Origin: Chondrus crispus
Taxonomy: Eukaryota; Rhodophyta; Florideophyceae; Gigartinales; Gigartinaceae
Assembly (NCBI RefSeq): GCF_000350225.1
Contig: NW_005178479.1
Coordinates: 65,515-129,514 of the forward strand
Direction: 5' to 3'
DNA: 64,000 bases
A program made the position numbers and the translations under genes. The notes beneath the pieces were generated by a model. That model was not told the DNA's origin, searched no databases, and saw only the letters and a list, made by a program, of their open reading frames with translations. This document shows positions 53,393 through 62,707 of this stretch, in pieces (position 1 is the first letter of the stretch; each line of letters opens with the position of its first letter).

Positions 53393-56300
53393 CTATACAT
53401 TTGAAAGTAAAGGTTCTATGTCGTCAGGTTCCATGTCAATTGTGGACGTACTTTCAATAGTGTGCACAGAGTTATTGTCATTTTGATCCTCTGAATCGCT
53501 GCTGCTCAGTACAACGGTAGATACCAAGGGTTTTGATTCTACTAGCAGCTGATGGTTGCTAGGGGGTATGAATTCCGCCGGTGCTGAGTTAACTGCACCT
53601 TCATGTTCTGAAGTATCGGGAAAGTGGTTGGTGCAGACTACTTCGTTGCAGTCGCACCCAATGCACTTTCTTGCCTCTCTCACACATGAACATCGACGAG
53701 TAGAACAGTCTCCCTTGCATTTGCAGGAGGACGTCACTTGTCTTATTAGACCTTCAATTTGTCTGAGGTGTTCGTTTGCTTCGAGCAGTATTGAGCCATC
53801 TTCATGATAGCCATTCTCAGGTGCACAGCCGCCTATTGTTTCATGTGAAGCATCCATGCAGTGTGCCCTTCCCCAATACTTGTATACAACGAAAAATGAC
53901 CTCCTTATCTGGAGTTCTAGGTGTTGTACGTGAGGTACTAGCTCATTAATGCTTTTTGCATTATCAGAAACGAAGTTACGTACGTCAATCTTCCATAGAT
54001 GTGACCCGACTTCATGTGTTGAAGTGAAGATGCTCTTCTTAAAGGCTGAGAATTCTTTCTGTTCTAGAAGTCCCTTCTGTAGTTGGTAAGTTGCTTCAGT
54101 GAGAAATTGTCTCGTATGCGTTTTAGAAAGCAGTCGTTCTTTGCCATGCTTGAATAGATACAATATACATATGAACGTTTCAAATGTTTCAATAGTTGTC
54201 TTGTTGATGCCAGTCTCTGGCGGCTCTACATTAAGCAGATGTTTCCTGAAAATGGCCAACACAAGCACAAAGACTTCATGACTCATGCCAAAGAAAGAGG
54301 GTGTAAAATCACAGCCAGCCATACAGTACAGCATAGCTACAGTCTTACCACTGCTTTGTATAGAACATAAAGCGGAGATTGCATCATCAACACTATGAAA
54401 GGTGTCGTTCAAAACATGAACGATTCCTTGTGAGTGCATAACTTCGGAGCACAGTAGAATTATGAACACGTCTGTATCGTCTGATAGTATTAAAGACCCT
54501 GAAATCAGACTTGTGCTTCGTATATCCCTTGGTACTCTTTCCACGTGGTATGTTCTTCTATTGGGTTCCATTACACCAAACTGCCTCTTAAATTCCTGGA
54601 ATGGTCCGGCAATGTAAGAAGTGTACGTAGCTACAAATCTAGTCTCAGACTCACTATGTTTCATTTCATGTTGACCGATGTATGCACCTCCTCTCGTCTC
54701 GAAAACAAGGCAACGATCGCGAGGAATCTGAAACAAGTTACTATCACTATTGCCATTCTCCTTCTCTCTCTTGAGGACAATACATCCTTGAGTTAACATG
54801 GATTCAGCATCGTTACTGTCCCTATGCGGTGTTAAATCTTTCGGAGTACAGTTTGTAAATTCTGTTGGTACTGCAAACATACCTCCATGGAGGAATATGC
54901 AAAAGTTATGCTGTAAATGTTTCAGCAACTCAAAAGATGCTACCGCTGCACAATGCAAATGCAGAGATGCAAGCTCGTCTTTTTCATCTCGGTTGTTCAG
55001 GAGGGAGCTCCACGGGACAGTAAGTTCATCGTCGAACTGTAGCCGCCTACAAGTGGTTTCCTGATCCACCTCACTCTCTTGGGGAGTACCTCTGGACCTG
55101 TTTTCGTCCCGCCGAGTTTGCTCTGATTTCTTATGCACTATAACTTTGCTTGGGTCATCAATTTGAAGGTGAACCTGTCGTAGGTGTTTTGAAGCTGCAC
55201 CTGTCAAGTATGGTCTCATAATTGATATCATCTTACCAATGACAACACTTTGCAGGGACGTACCCCCACCTGCATTGTTCCCTCTGAAGTGGAGAGAATT
55301 CATAACGTCTAGTTGAACAGAGTAGTAAGGTGTTAGCGACGAACCAAACATACTTCGCGACACTGGAGAGCTCGTACCACTGTCGAAGGATATTTTGTTA
55401 AAAGAGTACAGAACGTCTCTGTTGTTCCTTATTGTATACTTTAGGAACCTTGATTTGACTGGATGGTTAAACTGGCCGTTCAGGTCCACGAAACAGTCAG
55501 CAAAAGTTGAAACAAGGTGTCTCCGATCATGAAGGGCGTCCCATCGCGCCATAACTTCCTTTAAGTACTCCCTGTTCCCGGAATTTATCGCCTTTCTTTC
55601 GTCTGCGTACAGCGCGTCCTTAGCTCTCGCCATCTTTCTCCTTCTTTCAACCATAACAGCAATGAACGAATGTTTGCCCTTAAGTCTTTTTATGCGACTC
55701 GGTCCATCTGTGACGCTGGCAGTCAGAGTGACGTCACCTCCTGAGCCAGTAATTGTGACCACACCACCGTTCTTTGACATAGACTTAGATGGTCTCGTAA
55801 CTGCACGTGATCTAGTCCACTTTTTGAAACGCTTCCCTGAAAAGTGGATGACCACATCCTCTTCAGACAGTCCACCGAACACATCAGGAAATATTACAGA
55901 AGAGTGCAGCTTGGTAGTCATCCTTCCCAGCTCTGCAACCTGCAGCAACCTGTTTTGGTCCTCAACTATATTCATTCGTTGGGGAGGGCTGGAAAAAACG
56001 TTGGTGAGCCACTCAGAACCGCGATGTGCAATGTTGAGAAAGCCTTTCTCTCTCATTACGAGCAACATTCTGGACACAGTTCTCCACTGAACAGCGTTTC
56101 GGTCAAAATGTGACAGGGGCCCTCCCTGCTCCCCTCCACCGTCCAGTATCCTCTTACGACCGAAAGCCCTTGACGCACCAGTGCAATATCTAGACAATGC
56201 TCTAAACATAGATACCTGCTGCAGCCATGCCGATGCATTCTGCAGATGACCTAGAAAGTTGACGCTCAGGCTTTTCAAATGTCGAACCGCCAGCATTTCA

Positions 56301-57187
56301 AGAGACTCATACATGTGCACATAAGTCCATCCCCTTCTGTCTATGGCATCTTTTCCTCTTCCTGTAAAACTTAAAAGCTTGACAAGAGAACGGCCTGGCT
56401 TCTTGTCATACAGTTCATCCACCACGTATGTTGGTAAAATACCTCGGAAAAAGGCATAGTATAGACTCAACTCCTGATATTTTAAATGGGTCGTTGAGTG
56501 CAGGATGGGCATACGCTTGAACCAAAAAATAGTTGTGACGTTACTATGACCAGTTCTAGACAGCACATGGAATCCAATGGTGGGTAGTAAGCATGAAAAT
56601 AGAACAGTGTTCACAAAGTGCTGCCCATTGCATCCACGGCCAAATGCTTTCACTGCCAAATCCTTGATCCTTCTCCCACAGTTTATCGTATCCGCAGTAA
56701 CAACCTCAGTTGTTTCTTTGTACAATTGACCGAACGGCTTTTCGTTTGTGTGCTGCGATGTTGCAGTACTTACACGTGCCCCCAGAGGTTCTTTAAATAC
56801 CCCGTCGGCGGAGAGTTTTTTCTCAGAAGCGTTCTTATGCATGCTTGCCACTTGTCTGGCAAGCTCATAATTTTCCAATAGAAGCATATCAGTGATGTGA
56901 ATAATCATGGCACATGCAAAGTTGAACAATACAGCACGGTTGTTACGTGCATGGGAGTGAGTAAGCATATTTGAGACCTGGCCTTTAGAGAGGCCAGCAC
57001 ATGCAGCAATCTCATCTAACCCAAGACCGTCAAGCATTTCCTTGCATATAGAGTACATGGCTTGCTTTTCCGTATGGAAGAGTCCTGGGAAAGGAACTAG
57101 CCACTCATGTACTCTATAAACATCATCTATTATTCCAGGACTCCTGTTGGATGTCGTATTGCCATGCCGTTTTCTGTAAGATTCCAT
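53393..57187 (-). pseudogene. Large transposon protein, C-terminal 1264 codons: XPG-like nuclease region and CXC domain
   Basis: Directly follows, in the same frame, the 874-codon ORF 57188-59812; only a TAG (57188-57190) separates them. Near the start is EWLVPFPGLFHTEK, the PG-x-H half of a motif whose first half, VVGGDQPSYK, lies just before the TAG. Near residue 905 is ILSDDTDVFIILLCSE and near 955 AGCDFTPSFFG: an Asp-x-Asp-Val and GCD-T-FFG pair typical of XPG/FEN1-like (PIN-fold) nuclease domains in large animal and protist transposon proteins. Near residues 1149-1182 is a CXC (tesmin/TSO1-like) cluster, CKCKGDCSTRRCSC followed by CIGCDCNEVVC. I connect this with XPG-encoding Academ-type DNA transposons from memory; no search was possible. 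Probable role: DNA cleavage during transposition. Confidence 0.65.
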
Positions 57188-59812
57188 CTAAATCTCTACA
57201 AACATCTTGTACGATGGCTGGTCCCCTCCCACAACCACATTTCTAGGGCACCCTGGATGGCCAGGCCTTATTTGTTTCTCAGTTATCTTTAAAAACCTTC
57301 GAACTGTGAGCTTGTCTGCAGCACTGTCTCGACTTATCTCGACGTAAACAACTTGCTGGTCGTATAAAGACTCATCTGTAGCAGCCTTGCCGCCGTGCTG
57401 CTTAAAAGCTGAAAGAAGTACAGTCCTGAAGTTCAGCGGTGCTTCAGTGCAGCCATGCTGAAACTCAGTCCGAACAGAAGTGTTGTACTCACTACCAAGA
57501 CCCTCTTTTCCACCGACAAGACGGTTTCGGTAACCTGAGCACAGCCCGAAGACAATTGCACTAAACTCTGAAATAATTACATGGCTTTCGGGTGGCAATA
57601 GCTTGTCTACGAAAGAGCCCCTATCGCCAAGGAGGCTCGAAGTTTTCCAGTCACCAGGTTCAGCTTTAAACCTTTTCCTATGGGGTTCTATATTCTCCAA
57701 AGGCTTCCACTTTTTTGTGATTCCTTGCAGTAGAGAGCCATTTACCTTCGGCATTGGCTTTCCATCAACCTTGACAGCATGCAGTGGTGTAGTGTCCCAG
57801 TTATCGAACTGGAGAAGGGGCAGTGCTTTTGTGTCCACAACAGTACTGTCCCAGGGACCATTCCTCTCCCTCTCGGCAATAAGATTCTGCCTATATCTTT
57901 CTGTTGTAGTATAAGAGAGAAAAAGGCCCAGAGAATTCAAGACGCTCACGAATGAGGGGCTAACCTCACAAATACCTGCAATTGAAATGCACGTCGTCAG
58001 GGGTCCTGACACTCCGTTTGTGCGACTTAAAACTGTGTGCTCTATTGACTTCAGTGCACGAACACATAGGACAAGATCTGCACGTGGATACTCAGAACCA
58101 TGGCTTAGAGCTTCCTCTATAGATGGCTGTGGCATGAACGCAGGGTTATTAGATAGAGGAAACACATCCCTCACACTTTGGCGACTAGCTCTTGCAGATA
58201 CTGACCACGATACAATACGGCGGCCAGAAGCCATGGTGTACACAAAGTCTGTCCACAGCTCCTTAGGCAAAACTGATATCTCATCTGTCAACGACCAGTT
58301 ACCCCCCCAGTACTTTTGCTTGCTGTCTCGAAAGTGTTTGGCAACAGTATCAAGATATGATCTAATGTTGGAAGGGGTAGGTCTAGTCCATGTAAGACCC
58401 TTTGAAGTTGTCTTCACACTGGCAGATAGCATTTGCTCAATTTGCGAAGCAACTACATAAAACCTTGAACGATACCCTAGCTTCTTCAAAATTACCCCCA
58501 TACCAGCAAGAGAAGGTTCTATACGCTTCTGTAATGTGCGATCATCAACACTTGCTAGCTTAGAGTGTGTATCACTCTTGCGAAAGCCACAAAGAGCTTT
58601 TCGGGCATGGCAAACATCAGAGAACGGCAGCAATCTGACTGTACCACAGTCATTTTCAATGTTCACACAGGAGAGCCGCAGAGTTTTGGCGACCGTTCTA
58701 ATCTCCTCTGCTATAGATGACTCTTGCAACCGCAGGTAGTGGGGTGAGGTCTCTAGTTCAACGGAGAACAGAACGCATTTCACAAGCCAGCTTTCGATAA
58801 TGCTCTTTAGACTGTGTGTAGAAAATATTGGTCTGCCTCCTCTCTTCCCTTGCGTGACGACATACAGACATGAGCGACAACATCGGCTTCCCATTACCTG
58901 TCTTGCACCAAGCGACCCCCCTGAATGGCTGTACACGCTTTCATCTAGTTGGGATAGTAGTTCGACGTTATTTGAGGTGTCTAAATCAATCTCAGATATC
59001 TCCCAAAGTCTTCCTATAGCCTTCTGGTCATCTATAGGACATCCTCGTCTGTAAAAGATGCATTTTGATGTTCCGGCCTGGGAGAGCTCGAAACGCCTTG
59101 CCTTTAGCTTAGAAAGACGTATGTAATTAATGTGGTTGTAGCAGTGATAAAATTTGCCTGGATGTTGAAGTATGTCCTCAGCAGTTTCTCTGCTACACTT
59201 CGATAATCGACAGAGCTCATTTATGAATTCTTTCTGGACTTCTACACTGCACAGCTGAATGTTGAATAGTTTCCAGTCCCGACAAGGGTTTCGCACGTTC
59301 TCTGCATCTTCTATTCCAGCTCTACGACATATCTCACACGTGTGGCGTTCAGCCCTATCCATTTTCGGAAGATAACGGGTCTTCCAGGCAGCTAAAGGCT
59401 TTCTTGATATTCTGGGGTATTTTCTAGACGCACATATCATATCCCAGCCTGAGTTCTTATCTAGGCAATAGCTGCAAAGGTAAACAGTGGTCTTGGAGTC
59501 CTGTGGAAGTGTCAGAAAGGGGTTTGGGATGACCCCGGTGTCCACACTGGACCTGTTCGGGATTTGAGAGACAGTTAGATGCACAGGGAGACTAGGAGTG
59601 CGCTCATTGCGCACATTCCTGTGGTACAACTCCACACCGCGACCCCCGGTGGGAGATGAGAACCGCCGAGACGGGCGGTTACTACTGTAGTAATCGTGCA
59701 CGCGCCCTCTGCGAGCACAGTAGTACCTCCACGGCGTACACGTGACACAACCGTTGGCGCCGGTCGTGGCCACGGGCACACGTGTGCGACCCATCCGGTA
59801 AGTAATTAGCAA
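57188..59812 (-). pseudogene. Large transposon protein, N-terminal part with Cys-rich zinc-finger module
   Basis: 874 codons. The first 42 or so (59812-59686) are encoded by a solo LTR and are not original. The genuine part contains YLCSYC (C113, C116), MIC (C127), CEIC (C159, C162) and C177; with the two cysteines of FCFAC upstream of the LTR (60211-60288) this makes a Cys8 module. It is followed by an alpha-helical region with CYNHINYIRLSK (about 235) and ends in VVGGDQPSYKMFVEI then TAG. The protein continues in frame at 57187. Only one TAG in about 2,100 codons suggests a recent mutation, a leaky stop or a sequencing error rather than two genes. Confidence 0.7.
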
Positions 59813-60210
59813 TTAGTGGTTAATGGCACAATTTAGCCAATTTAGTACATTAGCTGGTATACAGTATGTAACAGCTACTGTAGCGGGACAGGTGTCCTGG
59901 CGTCCCACTTAGGGGTTAAGACCGGGGGCACCTACCCCGTTCCAGTAAACGGGGGCAGACTCGCCTCCCTTCCCTTTACGGCTAAGTGCTAACACCGTTC
60001 CGGTTTTCCTTTAGCTCAGGCTTCTAACTCGTGACCGGCCGTCCGGATCTGACACCACCGACCGGCTGCGCGTCACCGGCCACGTGAGCCTTCCCTCTTT
60101 TCGAGTCCTTCCGTACGGTTCGCGCTCGCGTGGGTTCCCCAGCGTCGCGCGCTCCCTTACCTCTAACCCCCCTCGTTCCGAGTGGTCGGGACGAAGGTAG
60201 TTATACCACA
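59686..60210 (-). mobile_element. Solo LTR inside the N-terminus of the large transposon gene
   Basis: On the minus strand it begins TGTGGTATAACTACC and ends CGATTACTACA, similar ends to the LTR of element A but a different interior. 525 bp. The flanks on minus are GTAAT before and GTAGT after, a 5-bp target duplication with one mismatch. Removing the LTR plus one duplication (530 bp) joins the two sides of the large gene in the same reading frame. Confidence 0.75.
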
Positions 60211-60288
60211 ATTACAGGCGAAACAGAACCGTTCCGTACCCTCTGCTCCCATGAACGGATCGGGAGAAACCCTACCCTCATAGTTCAT
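60211..60288 (-). pseudogene. Separated 5' coding piece of the large transposon gene (first Cys pair)
   Basis: From ATG 60288 the minus strand reads 26 codons ending ERFCFACN at the LTR boundary. The FC-FAC pair matches SCDAC in the truncated copy at 51335, and both are followed by VDT-type spacers and YLCSYC/LLCSDC. It is in register with 59681 onward once 530 bp are subtracted. The start codon lies about 300 bp inside the right terminal repeat. Confidence 0.7.
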
Positions 60289-60586
60289 ACCTTGGTGTTT
60301 TCAAGAACTGAAAATGGTGATGGGAAGCTAAAGCTGCATGTATTTCAATGAAGGGGGTGACTTTGTGTGTCGTGAACAGGAACATAGGAGGAGAGCAATC
60401 TGAAGAGTCGCCGTCGCGAGTGTGGCGAAAATATTTCTTTATAGCGTCGGCGGAGTCGATTTTCGATGACTTGTGTCAAGCTCATCGACACAAAAATTTA
60501 TCATAACTCTCAAAATGCGGAATGAAATTGCCAGATCACTGACTGTGTGAGCATGTTTTAAATTCTCTCACTGAAATAGTATAGGT
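60289..60586. other. 5' flank of the large transposon gene
   Basis: No gene. It should hold the promoter of the minus-strand transposon gene; no convincing TATA box was singled out. Confidence 0.4.
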
Positions 60587-60613
60587 GACACTAAATACGA
60601 TAACTGGGTGTAG
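60587..60613 (-). repeat. Right terminal inverted repeat of the DNA transposon
   Basis: Exact reverse complement of 1708-1734. Outside it begin sequence words such as GACACGTGTG that are not repeated at the left. Confidence 0.75.
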
Positions 60614-60935
60614 AGCGACACGTGTGAAATGTCATACACGTGGCTGATTTCGTGTCAAGCCCGAAACAGTGCGATATATCCGGTAATGCGCTATTCAAAA
60701 GTGCGATATAGAGCTACCCCCCCTGTATCCGACACGTGTACAACAGATGTGATCCGGATTCAGAAAAGGCATTTGAATCTAGATGTACCGGATACAGCTT
60801 CCGCACGTAGTTTCCTGACGCTGTTTAGGGAACATTCCGTCTGGCCTAACCCCTTTCATATCCTCCTGTCCCGACTACGCACCTCCTCTCATCCTCCCCT
60901 GGTCTGCTATCCGACCTTCGCGGCCCCCCTGCGCC
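60614..60935. other. Intergenic region upstream of the hydrolase gene
   Basis: No gene. It contains CACGTG-type words (60620, 60643, 60733) and two GTGCGATATA repeats at about 60668 and 60699. It probably contains the promoter and 5' leader of the hydrolase; the transposon end lies only 322 bp from the ATG. The last 100 bp are pyrimidine-rich (CTCCTCTCATCCTCCCC). Confidence 0.45.
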
Positions 60936-62206
60936 ATGAATCTCCTTCACTCCCTCGTCCTGGCGACGGGCTCGGTCGTGGGTTCCGTCCTGGCTGCCCT
61001 GTACGTCTTCCAAGAAAAGCTGCTCTACCACCCCACCCTGCCCACGCGCCGCTACGAGAAGAAGCCAGACGATTACGCGATGCGCTACACGGACGCCCAC
61101 ATCGTCGCCGCCGACGGCGTCCGCATCCACGCCTGGCTCATCACCCAGCCGCGCTCCACGGCCGCCGCCACCTTCCTCTACTTCCACGGCAACGCCGGCA
61201 ATCTCTCCCACAGGTACGCCGTTCACCCTTCCGCCCTCCTTCACGCCCTCCTTCACGCCCTCCTTCACGCCCTCCTTCGCGCCCCCGCCGCACCTCTCGC
61301 GCCCCCATTACTCACGCCCCCTGCCTCCCACCCGCAGGCTCCCCGACGTGCGCGCCTTCTTCGCGAGCGGCTTCAACGTCCTCATGGTGTCGTACCGCGG
61401 CTACGGCGAGTCCGAGGGCTCGCCGACGGAGGCGGGTATCAAGCTGGATGCCGCCGCCGCCCTGGCGTACGCGCTTGACCGCTCCGACGTCCTCGACGTG
61501 TCGCGCTTGTACCTCTTCGGCCGCTCCATCGGCGCCGCTTGCGCCCTTGCCGCGGCCGAGTCCGCCGACGCCCAGAACAGCCTCAGGGGCATCGTCGTCG
61601 AGAACACTTTCACCTCCATCGACGATATGATCGACCAGGTCATGCCCGCCATCAGCTTTGCTAAGTTTTTGAACAGGAATAAGTGGAACTCTTTCGCCGC
61701 CGTCGGCAAGATTGCCCTGCCCATACTCTTTATAAGGTAAGCTACCGCCCATTTCGCACGCACTACGCCCGTCGTCGTGCCTTTAACTGCGGATAACTGA
61801 CCAAGAATGATGACGTGTTCACGTATATGCGATGTTGCTTTACCTGTCTGTGCAGTGGATTGAAGGACGAGCTGTGCCCGCCAGATCACATGAGAAGTCT
61901 GCATCGCAATGCGGAGATGGCCAAGTTTAAAGTCTTTCTCACAATTGCGGAGGGTACTCACAATGTAAGTTACAAGCCTTGGCTCTAGCGCGGCCATATC
62001 CAAACGTCAGCTTGCGTCGGCAGTGTGGGCAATTCCAACAACCAACTAACGACGAATGCTCTCTCTACCTCTGTTTCTCTCGCATGGAAAAGGATACATG
62101 GTGGATCGGCGGCAGTCAATACCGTGAAGCGGTGGAGGACTTTGTGCGACGAGCCGATTCGGAGGGGAGAAACGCAGCTGCGGCCGCTGAGACTTGCTCT
62201 CCTTGA
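60936..62206 (+). CDS. ABHD13/BEM46-like alpha/beta hydrolase, four exons
   Basis: Exons 60936-61213, 61338-61736, 61856-61964 and 62093-62206 sum to 900 bases, 299 codons plus stop, with GT...AG at all three introns. An N-terminal hydrophobic segment (LVLATGSVVGSVLAALYVF) is a membrane anchor. HGNAGNLSHR forms the oxyanion region, split by intron 1; GRSIGAA holds the nucleophile Ser; SGLKDE (junction of exons 2 and 3) carries the acid Asp; EGTHN, at the end of exon 3, carries the His. ENTFTSIDDM is a family hallmark. Members are serine hydrolases anchored to internal or plasma membranes; the substrate is not established. All catalytic residues are present. The first in-frame ATG was chosen because it precedes the anchor. 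Confidence 0.9.
61233..61280 (+). repeat. 12-bp minisatellite in intron 1 of the hydrolase gene
   Basis: Four copies of GCCCTCCTTCAC, the last with one change. A pyrimidine-rich tract within a 124-bp intron. Confidence 0.85.
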
Positions 62207-62707
62207 CCGCTGATGTGATTGCGGAAAAAAGTGCAATGATGGCAGACGCGGCAAGGTGGAGAGGTTTCGACCCAGTGAATTCTCACTTGTTGGCTCTGAA
62301 ACATTTGCCATTGGCCGCGTCTCGGAATTCGGATACTGACGAGGTCTGTTTTTGGACGCTGCGGATAAGGTTCCTTGCTGAGCACTCCGATCGGGCTTTT
62401 TTCGTATGAGTAACAACTGTGGCACAAACGAACGAACTTCTACGCGTGCATTCTGGATATATTTGCTTCACGTCAATGTCAAAGACTTAAAACGTCTACA
62501 ATTACGCTTACGTCTTTACCAAGACGACTAATTCTATACGGTAGCGGGTGTTTGTGTAGAGCATGGGATTGTTCATGTTTTTTTTGTCAATATTTGAGGG
62601 GGCGCTCAAAAACCAAAATCGGATCTACTGTATGCATCGCGTTATACACGTTTATCAATCGCAACAAATCGTTGATCCACCTAATCCGCCCCCTCACTAC
62701 GCAATCC
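62207..62707. other. Intergenic region between convergent hydrolase and 6PGD genes
   Basis: No gene is supported. It should contain the 3' untranslated regions and polyadenylation signals of both convergent genes. Confidence 0.5.

Larger units (their letters stand above)
1708..60613. mobile_element. Putative composite DNA transposon (about 14 kb once the retrotransposon nest is removed)
   Basis: Seen: positions 1708-1734 and 60587-60613 are a perfect 27-bp inverted repeat beginning CTACACCCAGTT, with weaker similarity continuing inward (ACTATTT-AGTG words). TA dinucleotides at 1709-1710 and 60611-60612 would serve as a TA target duplication, as in Tc1/mariner/pogo elements. The left arm encodes a pogo-like DDE transposase starting about 320 bp from the repeat; the right arm gene starts about 300 bp from the other repeat. 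A minisatellite unit at 4130-4262 recurs at 51595-51680, on either side of the retrotransposon nest. Inferred: both arms are one old element split by element A, possibly with an XPG/CXC-type transposon nested in a pogo-type one. The alternative is that the two repeats are ends of two unrelated copies of one family. Confidence 0.5.

Noticed and set aside
57188-59812. Treating 57188-59812 and 53393-57187 as two separate genes
   Set aside because: They are in the same frame, the TAG is followed immediately by the next codon, and one conserved motif (GDQ...PG-x-H) spans the stop.
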